NCBI GenBank assembly: GCA_016792625.1 | Contig: JAEUKK010000121.1 | Span: forward strand, 42,681 to 106,680 | Length of the DNA stretch: 64,000 nucleotides | Direction of reading: 5' to 3' | From: Deltaproteobacteria bacterium | GTDB lineage: Bacteria; Myxococcota_A; UBA796; UBA2385 | In this document: positions 9,155 to 17,787 of the stretch, one piece after another | Numbering within the stretch: position 1 is the stretch's first letter | Layout: each line of letters opens with the position of its first letter | Notes under the pieces: model-generated | Told to the model about the DNA's origin: nothing | What the model saw: the letters and a program-made list of their open reading frames with translations, nothing else | Database searches by the model: none | Position numbers and translations under genes: made by a program

Positions 9155-9604
9155 ATGATCCGCTCCACCCTCAAGCGCCTCGGCGGGCAGTTGCTCGAGC
9201 GGGTCCGCAGCCCCGCCGCCGCGGTCCGCACGCCGCCGCCCGCGCCCCCCGAGCCCGCGGATCGCCCCGCCGACGCCGACGCGCTCTCCCGCATCGACGC
9301 CGGCGCCCAAGAGGTCAAGGAGCGCATCGACGCGGGCGAGCCGGTGGTCTTGCTCGACGTGCGCACCCCGGCCGAGGTCGCGACGGGCCGCATCGCAGGC
9401 GCGCTGACCATCCCCGTCGATGAGCTTGAGGCCCGCTGGTCTGAGCTGGAGCGCTGCGACGAGGTGGTCTGCTACTGCGCGAGCGGCGGGCGCTCCCGGC
9501 GGGCAGCCGAGCTGCTGCGGGCCCGTGGGCTGTTCAACGCCACCAGCATGACCGGGGGCGTCACGGCCTGGACCGCGGCGGGCGGCGCCCTGGTGCGGGC
9601 TTGA
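9155..9604 (+). CDS. Rhodanese-domain sulfurtransferase-like protein
   Basis: A single rhodanese domain (residues ~50-149) after a Pro-rich N-terminal segment. The core shows VVLLDVRTPAEVATGRIAGA and the active loop CASGGRSRRAAELL, with the catalytic Cys in CYCASGGRS. TGGVTAW near the end is also typical. Rhodaneses carry a persulfide on that Cys and pass sulfur to thiol acceptors. There is no signal peptide. The ATG at 9155 follows AGGAGG by four bases, so the start is firm. The stop overlaps the TTG start of the next gene, which suggests translational coupling. Confidence 0.88.
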   Translation: MIRSTLKRLGGQLLERVRSPAAAVRTPPPAPPEPADRPADADALSRIDAGAQEVKERIDAGEPVVLLDVRTPAEVATGRIAGALTIPVDELEARWSELERCDEVVCYCASGGRSRRAAELLRARGLFNATSMTGGVTAWTAAGGALVRA

Positions 9605-10380
9605 GCGCGCAGACCGTCTGGATCATCGGCGCAGGCGGCCGGATCGGCGGTCTGCTCGCTGGCATGGTCCAGGGGCCCTGGGCCCCCGTAGGCCTGCGTC
9701 GGGGTGACGTCGGGGCGGCGCTGGGCGCACCAGGCCCCGCCGCGCCCATCGTGGTCTGCGCGCGGAACGACGACCTTGACGCTGTGCTCGCCGAGGTGCA
9801 CCCCAGCCGACACCTCGACCTCGTCTTCTTGCAGAACGGCATGTTCCAGCCGGCGCTGGCGCAGCGGGGCTTGCTTGAGGCGACCCAAGGGGTGCTCTAC
9901 GTGGCGGTCACCCACCCGGGCGCTGACCCGGTGCCAGGTGGCCCGAGCGCGCTGTGGGGCCGGTGGGCAGACACCCTCGCCGGCATGATGCAGGCGCACG
10001 GGGTCGAGGCCCAAGCGGTGAACCGGCCTAGCCTGCAGCGCGAGATCGCGGTCAAGCTGGCTTGGATCTGCTGCTTTGGCCTTTGGGGTGAGCGAGAGCA
10101 GACCACCGTGGGGGCGCTGCTCGACGGCCACCGGGCCGGCCTGCGGGCGCTGTGTGACGAGCTGCACCCCCTCCTGGTCGCGGCCCTGGGCTTGGATCTC
10201 GACGAACGCGCGCTGTGGGGGCGGGTCGAGGCCTATGGCGAGCGCGTCCGCCACTTCCCCGCCCGCCTCAAGGAGCGCCGCTGGCGGAACGGCTGGGTGG
10301 TCGCCGAGGGGCAGACGCGCGCCATCCCCACGCCGCTTCATGACCGGCTGCTGGCCGAGTCCGACGCCCGGGGCGCCTGA
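9601..10380 (+). CDS. Rossmann-fold NAD(P)-binding protein, ketopantoate-reductase-like
   Basis: A 259-residue protein with an N-terminal dinucleotide-binding loop (VWIIGAGGRIGG, GxGxxG type) and a mixed alpha/beta first half. The all-helical C-terminal half contains QREIAVKLAWICCFGLWGE. This layout resembles ketopantoate reductase/6-phosphogluconate dehydrogenase-like proteins, but I do not see a full PanE active site, so the substrate is open. The start is a TTG (9601) overlapping the rhodanese stop in TTGA, which couples translation. The gene is convergent with the NtrC-type regulator, with only 9 bases between them. Confidence 0.62.
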   Translation: MSAQTVWIIGAGGRIGGLLAGMVQGPWAPVGLRRGDVGAALGAPGPAAPIVVCARNDDLDAVLAEVHPSRHLDLVFLQNGMFQPALAQRGLLEATQGVLYVAVTHPGADPVPGGPSALWGRWADTLAGMMQAHGVEAQAVNRPSLQREIAVKLAWICCFGLWGEREQTTVGALLDGHRAGLRALCDELHPLLVAALGLDLDERALWGRVEAYGERVRHFPARLKERRWRNGWVVAEGQTRAIPTPLHDRLLAESDARGA

Positions 10381-10389
10381 CCCCAGGCC

Positions 10390-11763
10390 TCAGCCCCCCT
10401 CGGCCTCGGGGAAGCGGCCGCCGAGGCCGTAGCGGTCGAGCTTGTTGAGCAGGCCCTGGCGGCTGAGCCCGAGCCGGCGGGCCGAGCGGCTGCGGTTGCC
10501 CCCCTCGGCCTGCAGCGCATCGCCGATCATGCGGCGCTCGAGCGCGTCGACGGCGGCGGAGAGCGTGCCCTCGACGCCCGCTTCGGCGGTGGACGGCAGG
10601 CCTGCGAGGCCCAGGTCTTCGGGCTGGAGCTCAGCTTGGCCCGCCCCGAGCACGGCCGCCCGCTGCACGCAGTGGCGCAGCTCGCGCAGGTTCCCCGGCC
10701 AAGCGTGGGCGCGCAGGGCGGCCCGGGCGCCCGCGCTGAGCGGCGGGGGCGCGCCGAGGCCGTCGAGCTGGCGCAGGAAGTGCTCGGCGAGGACCAGCAC
10801 GTCGTCGCCGCGCGCCCGCAGGGGCGGCAGGGTCAGCTCGACCCCCCGCAGGCGCCAGTACAGGTCTTCACGGAAGTTGCCGGACCGAACCGCCGCGCCA
10901 AGGTCGCGGTTGGTGGCGCTGAGCACGCGCACGTCGACCCGGACCGGGCGCTGGCCGCCGACCGGCAGCAGGTCGCCGGTCTCGAGCACCCGCAGCAGGG
11001 TCACCTGCACCGGCAGGGGCAGATCACCTACCTCGTCGAGGAAGATCGTGCCCCCGTGGGCCTGCTGAAACAGGCCGTCGCGGGCCCGGTCGGCGCCGGT
11101 AAAGGCCCCGCGCTCGTGGCCAAACAGCGTGCTCTCGATGAGGGTCGGGGGCAGGGCCCCACAATTGACCGTGACCAGGGGGCCCGCCGCCCGCCGGCTG
11201 CGGGCGTGGACCCGGCGGGCGAAGAGCTCCTTCCCCGTGCCAGGCTCGCCCAAAATGGCGACCGGCAGGGCGCTCGGCGCGACCTTGTCGGCCAGCTGCA
11301 GGGCGGCGAGCAGGGGAGGGCTCTGGCCGAGGATGGCGTCGGCCGGGGCGGGCAATTGGGCGCGCAGGGCCTCGACCTCGGCCTCGAGCTGGCGCATGCG
11401 AACGGCGCGCTTGAGCACCACGAGCAGCTCGTCGGGATCGACGGGCTTGCGCAGCAGGTCGTGGGCGCCGCGCCGCACGGCGTCGAGCGCGACCCCGCGG
11501 CCGCCGCTGCCGGTGAGCACGATGACCTTGAGGCCCGGGGCCACCCGCAGGAGCTGATCGAGCAGCCCGAGGCCCTCTTCGGGGCGCTGGGTGGGCGGCA
11601 ACATCAGGTCGAGCAGCACCAGATCGGGCGGGAGCCGGCCGACCGCGGCGAGGGCGCCGGCCACGTCAACGGCCTCAGCGACGGCATAGCCCTCGGCTTC
11701 GAGCAGCGGCCGCAGCACCCGGCGCAGGGCCGCGTCGTCCTCGACCCAGAGCAGGTGGCTCAC
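10390..11763 (-). CDS. NtrC-family sigma-54-dependent response regulator
   Basis: Three-part NtrC architecture in 457 residues. The receiver domain has the acidic pocket at residues 8-10 (EDD) and phosphoacceptor Asp52 in LVLLDLMLPP. The AAA+ sigma-54 activation domain has Walker A GEPGTGKE near residue 170, the sigma-54 contact loop GAFTGA near 217, and Walker B TIFLDEVGDLP. A Fis-type helix-turn-helix closes the protein (EGGNRSRSARRLGLSRQGLL). It should activate RNA polymerase-sigma54 promoters once phosphorylated. No histidine kinase lies next to it, so its partner is elsewhere. The start is GTG at 11763 with a weak GGGGGG ribosome site. Confidence 0.92.
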   Translation of the reverse strand: MSHLLWVEDDAALRRVLRPLLEAEGYAVAEAVDVAGALAAVGRLPPDLVLLDLMLPPTQRPEEGLGLLDQLLRVAPGLKVIVLTGSGGRGVALDAVRRGAHDLLRKPVDPDELLVVLKRAVRMRQLEAEVEALRAQLPAPADAILGQSPPLLAALQLADKVAPSALPVAILGEPGTGKELFARRVHARSRRAAGPLVTVNCGALPPTLIESTLFGHERGAFTGADRARDGLFQQAHGGTIFLDEVGDLPLPVQVTLLRVLETGDLLPVGGQRPVRVDVRVLSATNRDLGAAVRSGNFREDLYWRLRGVELTLPPLRARGDDVLVLAEHFLRQLDGLGAPPPLSAGARAALRAHAWPGNLRELRHCVQRAAVLGAGQAELQPEDLGLAGLPSTAEAGVEGTLSAAVDALERRMIGDALQAEGGNRSRSARRLGLSRQGLLNKLDRYGLGGRFPEAEGG

Positions 11764-11794
11764 GCGCCCCCCGGTCGGCGCCCGGGCCCCCGCC

Positions 11795-13309
11795 TCACGC
11801 GGGGAGCGCGGCGAAGACGGCGCGCAGCTCGCTGATCATGAGCTCGACCTCTTCATCGGTGACCCCAAAGTGCGGGGTGAAGCGCAGCGCGTTCTTGCCG
11901 CCGTGAATGACGCCCAGGCCGCGCTGGCGGCAGAGCAGCTCGACGCCGCCGTCGGCCGCCATCACCGGGTAACGCGCCTCGTCGAGGTCGCAGGCGAAGA
12001 GCAGCCCGGTGCCGCTGACCCCGGTGATGATGTGGGGGAACTCGGCCTGCAGGCCACGCAGGGCCTCGACGAAGCGATGGCCCTGCCGCACGATGTTCTG
12101 GCGCAGCTCGTCGCTGAGGTGGTCGAGCACGGCCACCGCAACCTCGAGCGCGCGGGGGTTGGTGGTCATCGTATTGCCATAGAGGCCGCGCACATAGGTA
12201 TGGGCGGCGCGGCCGGTCAGGCCGAGCACGCTCAGCGGGTACTGGCCGCCATTGATGGCCTTGGACCAGGACTCCATGTCAGGGGCCGCGGCGTCGGCAA
12301 AACCGGGGTAGTCCACCAAAGACAAGACCCCATGCGCGCGCAAACCGGCCTGGATGCTGTCGATGATGAGCATGCTGTCGTGCGCGAGGGTGAGCGCGCG
12401 GGCCGCGTCGTAAAAGGCCCGGGTGATGCCCACGCCCGGGTTGCCCTCGCCCATCACGGGCTCCATCACCACGGCCTCGATGTACACGCCGTCGGCTTCG
12501 GCCTGCGCGAAGACAGCGTGCAGCGCGTCAACGTCGTTGCTCGGCACCGTGTAGAGGTTGTCGAGGCCCTGAAAACTCTTGAGGTGCTGCTGGTACTTGG
12601 GCCGCGAGCTGTCCGAGATGCGCGCCGGACGGTCGGTGCGCCCGTGAAAAGCGCCGCGAACCGCCACGGTTTTGGTCGCCCGCCCCGCGTAACGACCCCC
12701 CGGGCGGGTCATCGTGTGGGCGTGGATGTCGCAGATGCGGATGGCGATGCTCATCGCCTCGGACCCGCTGTTGAGGCACAAAAAGTGCGAGAAGGGGCTG
12801 CCGCCGCGGGTGCGCCCGACCTCGCGCCGCAGCCGCTCAATCATCCGCTTGTGGGCGAAGCTAGGGGTCATGATGTTGGCTTGCACCTGGGGCAGCCCGA
12901 GCACCGCGAGCACATGCGCCGGCGTGTGGCCCATGCCCAACATGCCGTAGCCGCCGCTGTCATGGACGACGGCGCCGTGCGCGGTCACCACCCAGGGGCC
13001 CCGCGCGCTGAGCGGGACATATGGGTTGACCGCCTCAGCCGGATAGAAGTGCACAAAGCCTTCTTGCACCTCGTCAATCAGCGCGCGCTCGTCTTGTTTT
13101 CGCAGGCCGGGGTACTCAAGCTCGAGCTTGGCGGCGACCTCACCAGCGGCGACGATGGCCTCGACCAGCTCGGGGAAGCGGGCCGCCAAGGCCAGCACGC
13201 GGGCGTCGCTGAGGCCCTGGGTCTGCCGCGGGCCGGCGCCGTCCCGGAGCGCGTGCAGGGCGGCGAGGGCCTCTGCCGGCGTGGGCAAGCGGGTGTCAGC
13301 GGTGTTCAT
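11795..13309 (-). CDS. Class III PLP-dependent aminotransferase
   Basis: A fold-type I, class III transaminase of 504 residues. The PLP-binding Lys is Lys350 in ESWSKAINGGQYPLS. Cofactor contacts include NSGSEAMSIAIRI (phosphate/ring region), AFHGRTDRPA and MLIIDSIQAG, the last with the Asp that pairs with the pyridine nitrogen. The ~100-residue N-terminal extension before GYGMLGMGH is longer than in GabT/ArgD. The usual amino donors of the class are omega-amino acids (GABA, lysine, ornithine). I cannot name the substrate. The ATG at 13309 has CGGAGG seven bases upstream. It stands alone, 31 bases upstream of the regulator gene on the same strand. Confidence 0.85.
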   Translation of the reverse strand: MNTADTRLPTPAEALAALHALRDGAGPRQTQGLSDARVLALAARFPELVEAIVAAGEVAAKLELEYPGLRKQDERALIDEVQEGFVHFYPAEAVNPYVPLSARGPWVVTAHGAVVHDSGGYGMLGMGHTPAHVLAVLGLPQVQANIMTPSFAHKRMIERLRREVGRTRGGSPFSHFLCLNSGSEAMSIAIRICDIHAHTMTRPGGRYAGRATKTVAVRGAFHGRTDRPARISDSSRPKYQQHLKSFQGLDNLYTVPSNDVDALHAVFAQAEADGVYIEAVVMEPVMGEGNPGVGITRAFYDAARALTLAHDSMLIIDSIQAGLRAHGVLSLVDYPGFADAAAPDMESWSKAINGGQYPLSVLGLTGRAAHTYVRGLYGNTMTTNPRALEVAVAVLDHLSDELRQNIVRQGHRFVEALRGLQAEFPHIITGVSGTGLLFACDLDEARYPVMAADGGVELLCRQRGLGVIHGGKNALRFTPHFGVTDEEVELMISELRAVFAALPA

Positions 13310-13593
13310 GGTGCCTCCGGGCGGTGAGAGGCCCCAATCTCACCCGGCCCAGGGGCCTTGGCCACCCGTGGCCGGCCCGGCCGAACGCGTGCTGCGCCCG
13401 AAGATGACCTGCTCCGCCTCATCTTGGCGCGGAGGGGCGGCCGCCAGCACCAGCTTGACAGGGCAATGGGCACGCTCACCGGCTGAATGAACACAATAGG
13501 CCCGGCGTGCGGCGGCGGGCGACCGCCCGAGCCTGCGCAGCGCGCAGCGGGCGGCGACCGGTCCTGAGCGGGGGGCTCCCCCGAGGAGGCGTG

Positions 13594-14049
13594 ATGGGTT
13601 CGATGCAGCGGTGGGCGGCGGCGGCGGGGCTGGTGGCGGTGATGGCGGCGGCCCCCGCACAGGCCAAAGAGGTCGACGTGAAGGTCAAAGACCTCCAAGA
13701 GGTCCGCCTCACCCGCAACGGCGCCGCCTTCGTGCTGGCGCTCGAGGTCAAGCGCCTCGGCGGCCCCGACCTCCGCCTGCGGACGGGCACGGCCACGGTC
13801 AAGGTCGGCGACACCCGCCTCCCGCCGATCGAGGTCGACTTTGACGGCCTCAAGCTCGAGAAGGGCCGGCCCAAGACGGTCAAGGTCCCCGTGCAGGTCA
13901 CCGCCGACAGCGCCCGTGAGGTCGCCGCCCAGCTGCTGGCCGGCCGTAACGTCGACGTGGCGATCCACGGCGAGGTCAAGGCCTTCGTCTACTACATCGT
14001 GCCGATCAGCCGCGAGTTCCACGCCAAGGTCGAGGATCTGGGCCTCTAA
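13594..14049 (+). CDS. Exported LEA2-like protein
   Basis: A 151-residue protein with a cleavable signal peptide (MQRWAAAAGLVAVMAAAPAQA, then KEVDV). The mature ~120 residues are beta-rich, with KVKDLQEVRLTRNGAAFVLA, TGTATVKVGDTRLPPIEVD and a C-terminal VDVAIHGEVKAF. This layout resembles the LEA-14/WHy (LEA type 2) domain found in other Myxococcota exported proteins. The assignment rests on pattern only. The ATG at 13594 follows GAGGAGG closely, and a longer upstream frame was rejected. A consensus TTGACA at 13455-13460 lies upstream, but no -10 box is at the right spacing. Confidence 0.62.
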   Translation: MGSMQRWAAAAGLVAVMAAAPAQAKEVDVKVKDLQEVRLTRNGAAFVLALEVKRLGGPDLRLRTGTATVKVGDTRLPPIEVDFDGLKLEKGRPKTVKVPVQVTADSAREVAAQLLAGRNVDVAIHGEVKAFVYYIVPISREFHAKVEDLGL

Positions 14050-14208
14050 ACCCGGCACCAGCTCTTCCCCGCTCCGGCCCTCCCCGATCCGGCCCTCCCC
14101 TCCCCTGTTCGCGCAGACCGACGACGGCGCGCACACCGACGACGAGACCGCCGCGGCGCAAGGCCGGGCGGTCGGGGATGGTCCGGAGGGACATCGGGAT
14201 CAGCCGGA

Positions 14209-14231
14209 CGCCCCTCAAGAATGGAGGGGCG
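14209..14231 (-). terminator. Hairpin after minE, candidate terminator
   Basis: CGCCCCTC (14209-14216) and GAGGGGCG (14224-14231) form a perfect 8-bp stem with a 7-base loop, 13 bases past the minE stop. No T-run follows, so it is a factor-assisted or U-less terminator at best. Confidence 0.45.
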
Positions 14232-14243
14232 ACCGCCGTGGCC

Positions 14244-14519
14244 TCAGCTGGCCTGGCGCTCGACCACCCGGCGCACCGGGATGCTGCTCACGAGGGCCAC
14301 GTGGCCGTCTTCGCGGGCGAGCTTGAACTCGGTGCCGTGGTCGTCCTCGACCTCGACATACCGGCTGATGACCTCCATGATCTCGGCCTTCATCTGCTCG
14401 AGCTGGCCCGGGGTCAGGTCGACCTGATCGTGGATCAGCAGGAACTTCAGGCGCTGCTTGGCGTCGTCTTTGCTCGGGCGGGTGTCCCCGCCGAACAGCC
14501 GCTTGAGGATCTCTCTCAT
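14244..14519 (-). CDS. minE: Cell division topological specificity factor MinE
   Basis: MinE stimulates MinD ATPase and drives MinCD away from mid-cell. The 91-residue length is normal. The N-terminal amphipathic segment MREILKRLFGG (membrane binding), the MinD-contact helix KQRLKFLLIHDQVDL and the C-terminal dimer domain (MKAEIMEVISRYVEVE) are all recognisable. The ATG at 14519 overlaps the minD stop (ATGA), so the two are translationally coupled. A longer N-terminal frame is an artefact of that overlap. Confidence 0.93.
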   Translation of the reverse strand: MREILKRLFGGDTRPSKDDAKQRLKFLLIHDQVDLTPGQLEQMKAEIMEVISRYVEVEDDHGTEFKLAREDGHVALVSSIPVRRVVERQAS

Positions 14520-15334
14520 CCCGCCACCTCCCGGGAGGGCGCGAGGCCCATCCACCGCTTGAGCGTCGCCCAAAAGCCGGTGTCGTGGTTGAACACCATC
14601 TCGGGAACGTCCTTCTCACCCTTGATCCGCCGACCGATGCGCCGATAAGCCTCGCCGACGATGCTCTCGTCGTCAAAGGCCGCCGGCATGCCCTTGTTGG
14701 CGGTGACGATGACGTCCTCGTGGTCCGGCACGATCCCGAGCAGCGGGATGGCGAGGATCTCGAGGATGTCCTCTTTGTTCATCATGTCGCCCGAGGCGAC
14801 CATCCGCGGCCGCACCCGGTTGATGATCAGCTCGGGCTCGGGCAGCTCAGCCGCCTCGACCATCCCGATGATGCGGTCGGCGTCGCGGATCGCGCTCACC
14901 TCGGGGGTGGTCACGATGATGGCCCGGTCAGCCCCCGCGATGGCGTTCTTAAAGCCCTGCTCGATGCCCGCCGGGCAGTCGATCAGCACGAAATCGAACT
15001 CGGCCTTCATCTGGGTGATGAGCTCGCGCATCTGCGCGGGCGTGACGGCGTTCTTGTCGCGCGTCTGGGCCGCGGGCAGCAGGTAGAGGGTGTCGGCGCG
15101 TTTGTCGCGGATGAGGGCCTGCTTGAGGCGGCACTCGCCCTCGATGACGTGCACGAGGTCATAGACGATGCGGTTCTCGAGGCCCAAGATGACGTCGAGG
15201 TTCCGGAGGCCGATGTCGGCGTCCAGCACCGCGACCTTGGCGCCGCCCCGGGCGAGGGCGACCCCCAAGTTGGCGGTGGTGGTGGTCTTTCCGACCCCAC
15301 CTTTGCCGGAGGTGATGACGATGCACTCGCTCAT
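14516..15334 (-). CDS. minD: Septum site-determining ATPase MinD
   Basis: A 272-residue ParA/MinD-type ATPase with the deviant Walker A KGGVGKTTTTANLG at residues 10-23. LDADIGLRNLDVILGLENR (Walker A' region) and VLIDCPAGIEQGF (Walker B) follow. The C-terminal amphipathic membrane-targeting helix is present (FWATLKRWMGLAP). ATP-bound MinD dimerises on the membrane and recruits MinC to block FtsZ ring assembly away from mid-cell. The start has GGAGATCGCCCC upstream. Second gene of minC-minD-minE. Confidence 0.96.
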   Translation of the reverse strand: MSECIVITSGKGGVGKTTTTANLGVALARGGAKVAVLDADIGLRNLDVILGLENRIVYDLVHVIEGECRLKQALIRDKRADTLYLLPAAQTRDKNAVTPAQMRELITQMKAEFDFVLIDCPAGIEQGFKNAIAGADRAIIVTTPEVSAIRDADRIIGMVEAAELPEPELIINRVRPRMVASGDMMNKEDILEILAIPLLGIVPDHEDVIVTANKGMPAAFDDESIVGEAYRRIGRRIKGEKDVPEMVFNHDTGFWATLKRWMGLAPSREVAG

Positions 15335-15427
15335 GGGGCGATCTCCACAGGGAGCAGCAGGGGAAAGGGCGCAGACGCGGCCTCTCGGGGTGGGTCAGGT
15401 CGGCGTTCACCGACCGATGCGCGCGGC

Positions 15428-17161
15428 TCAGCCCGGGAGCCGTCCGCGGTAGTCTTCGAGCACGATCCGACCTTCGCGCAAGAGCGCGACGACCGGCGAG
15501 AACCCACCCTTCGCGAGGCGGTCTCGCGAGAAGAGGGAGAGGAGGCCCCCCGCGCGTGGCGCGGCGCTGTCGAGGGGGAAGGCGATGTGGTCGGCGATGC
15601 GGAGCTGCGCCGGCTTCAGATCGAAGCCGAGCACGATGGCCTCTTCGTCACCCTGGGCGCCCGCGTGGGCGAGGCCGCGCAGAGAGCCGAGCACGACGAT
15701 GTTCCCGCCGGCCTCGATGTGCGCCCCGGCGTTCACATCGCCATAGACCACCACATCACCAGCGAAGCGAATGATGGCCCCCGAGCGCAGGGTGCGAGAG
15801 ATGGCCAGCACCCGACGGTCGCCCTCGCGGGTCCACACCGGCTGGACCTCGCCCGGACGGCGCAGGTCATCGGCCTCGACCACGGGAGGAGACGAGGTCA
15901 CCGCACGGGCGAGGCTTGTGGGGCCGAGCGGAGCCGGGGCAGCCGGAGCCGCGACGGCCGAAGCCTCGACGACCGGAGGAGCGTCGGCCACGGGGGCCTC
16001 GGATGCTCCGGCCACGACGGACCCCGCCGCCGGCCCGGTGGGCAGGTCGGCGCTGGACTCGTCGGCAGCCAGCGCGGGCGCCGGAGCGGCTTCGACGGGC
16101 GATACAACAGCCCGAGCCTCAACCGCGAGAGCAGCGTCAACAGCGCTGCTCTCGACGAGGGACGCCGACACAGCTGGCGCGGCGGCAGCATCATCGATGG
16201 GCGCGGGGGGCGCCGCAGACACCATTGCGACAGGCGCCTCGACGGCGGGCGGGCTGACGGCCGCCACAGCCGCCGCGGGCGCTGCGCCCTTGCGCCGGCG
16301 GCGACCGCGCCCCGTCGGAGCCGGACTGACCGCCACGGGCGCCTGCGACCCAACCGCAGCCTGAACCGGGATCTGGGGGGAAGGAAGGGAGGCTGCGGGG
16401 GCAGCAGGGGCAGCCTCGGCGATGGGCGCCGCGACGGCCGGCGCTTCGACCACCGGCGCTTCGACCGCCGGGGCGGCATCGGGCTGCGACAAGGCGACCG
16501 GATCGACCGGGAGCGATGCGCGCGCGGGTACAGCCGGCGCGGCCAGGGGGAGCGCGGCGGCCGGCGGTGCATCGCCGGGCGCGATGGCCTCGGTCGTGGG
16601 CGCGGGAATGACCGCCTGGACGTCGTCTTCGACCAGGGCGACCGGCGCCGCGGGGAGCTCGACCACCGGCGCAGGGGGAGGCGGGAGGGCGGCGAGGATC
16701 AGCGGCTCGATGCCGTCGAGGTTGGGCGGCGGCCCCTCAAACAAGGCCATCTCGAGCGCGCCGCCGGCGAAGCGCACCCGGGTCTGGAGCACCTGCTCGG
16801 CGAAGCGCTGGAGGGCGGCCGGGGTGCAGCGCAGGCCGGCCACGGAGATGCCGTACTCCATGCGGAGCAGGACCACGAGGCGGCGCATGGAGACAGCGTC
16901 GAGCAGCGCATCGCCCGAGTCGATGCGGACGGCGCCGCCGCGCAGGCCGGCGGTGCTCGGGTCGCGCCGGAGGCTGGAGCGCACCTCGCTCAAGGTGGCG
17001 TCGACCGAGGGGAGCACCTTGAGGCGCAGCACGGCGCCGGACTCGTCGGTGAAGACGACCCGGTCGTCCTCGACGCCGTAGTCGGCGGAGGCGTACGCGC
17101 CCATGGGGTGGGCGACGGTGGCCGACGGGGCGCCGGCCAGGGACGAGACGGGCTCTTTCAT
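15428..17161 (-). CDS. minC: Septum site-determining protein MinC with a very long Pro/Ala-rich linker
   Basis: FtsZ-ring inhibitor, first gene of minCDE. The N-terminal domain spans about residues 15-135 and the C-terminal MinC beta-helix domain about 445-530 (RTLRSGAIIRFAGDVVVYGD, AGGNIVVLGSLRGLAHAG, EEAIVLGFDLKPAQLRIAD). The latter carries the conserved MinD/FtsZ-binding core. Between them lies a ~300-residue linker of Pro, Ala, Val and Ser with scattered acidic residues, plus one basic patch (GRGRRRRKGAAP). Ordinary MinC is about 230 residues; this one is 577. I chose the ATG at 17161 (MKEPVSSL). Its ribosome site is weak and the open frame extends to 17335, so the start is uncertain. The position next to minD makes the identity firm. 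Confidence 0.88.
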   Translation of the reverse strand: MKEPVSSLAGAPSATVAHPMGAYASADYGVEDDRVVFTDESGAVLRLKVLPSVDATLSEVRSSLRRDPSTAGLRGGAVRIDSGDALLDAVSMRRLVVLLRMEYGISVAGLRCTPAALQRFAEQVLQTRVRFAGGALEMALFEGPPPNLDGIEPLILAALPPPPAPVVELPAAPVALVEDDVQAVIPAPTTEAIAPGDAPPAAALPLAAPAVPARASLPVDPVALSQPDAAPAVEAPVVEAPAVAAPIAEAAPAAPAASLPSPQIPVQAAVGSQAPVAVSPAPTGRGRRRRKGAAPAAAVAAVSPPAVEAPVAMVSAAPPAPIDDAAAAPAVSASLVESSAVDAALAVEARAVVSPVEAAPAPALAADESSADLPTGPAAGSVVAGASEAPVADAPPVVEASAVAAPAAPAPLGPTSLARAVTSSPPVVEADDLRRPGEVQPVWTREGDRRVLAISRTLRSGAIIRFAGDVVVYGDVNAGAHIEAGGNIVVLGSLRGLAHAGAQGDEEAIVLGFDLKPAQLRIADHIAFPLDSAAPRAGGLLSLFSRDRLAKGGFSPVVALLREGRIVLEDYRGRLPG

Positions 17162-17454
17162 GGGCGGGTCGGGGAGGAACAGCCCGAGGGCTGCCGCGGG
17201 GAGCGGAGGTGGAGGCGGCGGGCGGGGCGTCGACCAACGGGGGAGGTGGTCGGCGCGGAGCAGCGGAGGGGGAGGAGGGAGAGCGCCGCTCGCCCCTGGC
17301 CTTGCGCCAGAGGCGGGAGGAGAGGACCGCCGCACCCGGGGAGGGTGCGCGGGTCGCTGCAGCGCGCCGGCGCGGGGGTGCGGCGGCGCGGGGAACCTGA
17401 CCAGGGTCAGGGGACGGCGGTGTTCAGTTCATCGCGCGGGAGAGGATCCCGGCG

Positions 17455-17575
17455 CGGGGAACGGAGCGCCGCCGCAGCGTTTCTCCATGCCGCGATTTGA
17501 ACCCGCGGGGCTTGCGATGTCAACAGCACCCTTCGGATTTCTGCTCAAGGGTGCGGGCCCGCGATCCGTTCCCCG
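17455..17575. other. Candidate structured RNA/leader element upstream of minC
   Basis: The 5' arm CGGGGAACGGA (17455-17465) pairs perfectly with TCCGTTCCCCG (17565-17575), giving an 11-bp closing stem. Past one mismatch, three more pairs extend it (CGC/GCG). Inside are a perfect 8-bp hairpin (GCACCCTT 17526-17533 with AAGGGTGC 17547-17554, 13-base loop) and a 5-bp hairpin with a 9-base loop (17490-17508). This is a three-way-junction layout. No known RNA family was recognised and the strand is undetermined. Confidence 0.3.
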
Positions 17576-17598
17576 TAGAACGCCGACAGCGACGCTGT

Positions 17599-17628
17599 GA
17601 TCGTTCCCCGCCCTCGCGGGGCACGATC
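17599..17628. other. Hairpin with GTTCCCC arm
   Basis: GATCGTTCCCCG and CGGGGCACGATC pair at 11 of 12 positions around a 6-base loop. The arm repeats the GTTCCCC core of the larger neighbouring element. It lies about 160 bases past the glutaredoxin stop and has no T-run. Confidence 0.35.
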
Positions 17629-17787
17629 CGCCCCGGCGCGCGATCCTGCCAGTGGAACCCTGCGCCTGTGGAGCGCGGGCCAGCGGCCTCGACCGCGGCA
17701 GGCGCGCCGCGACACAAGAGCGGCGAAGGCGCGGACCGCAGCGCCGCCGCCCATTGGCGCAGCGCCGGAGCGCTCGGCGTGACTGGC

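Larger units (their letters stand above)
17162..17787. other. Non-coding gap upstream of minC
   Basis: This 626-base gap holds no frame with gene-like composition. It is rich in inverted repeats: a 121-base element closed by an 11-bp stem (17455-17575), a short palindrome (17586-17598) and a 12-bp imperfect hairpin (17599-17628). It should include the minC promoter, which I could not pin down. Confidence 0.5.

Noticed and set aside
13455..13460. Consensus TTGACA before the LEA2-like gene
   Set aside because: The nearest -10-like CACAAT is about 31 bases downstream, so it is not a usable pair.
14585..17500. Very long plus-strand open frame (971 codons) antisense to minC-minD
   Set aside because: High GC leaves few stops on the other strand. 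The residues are Gly/Arg/Asp-rich with no family pattern, and minC and minD are clear on the minus strand.
17490..17508. tRNA T-loop-like GGTTCAAATC on the minus strand
   Set aside because: The T-stem does not pair with a 7-base loop, and no acceptor stem partner is found 70-90 bases away.
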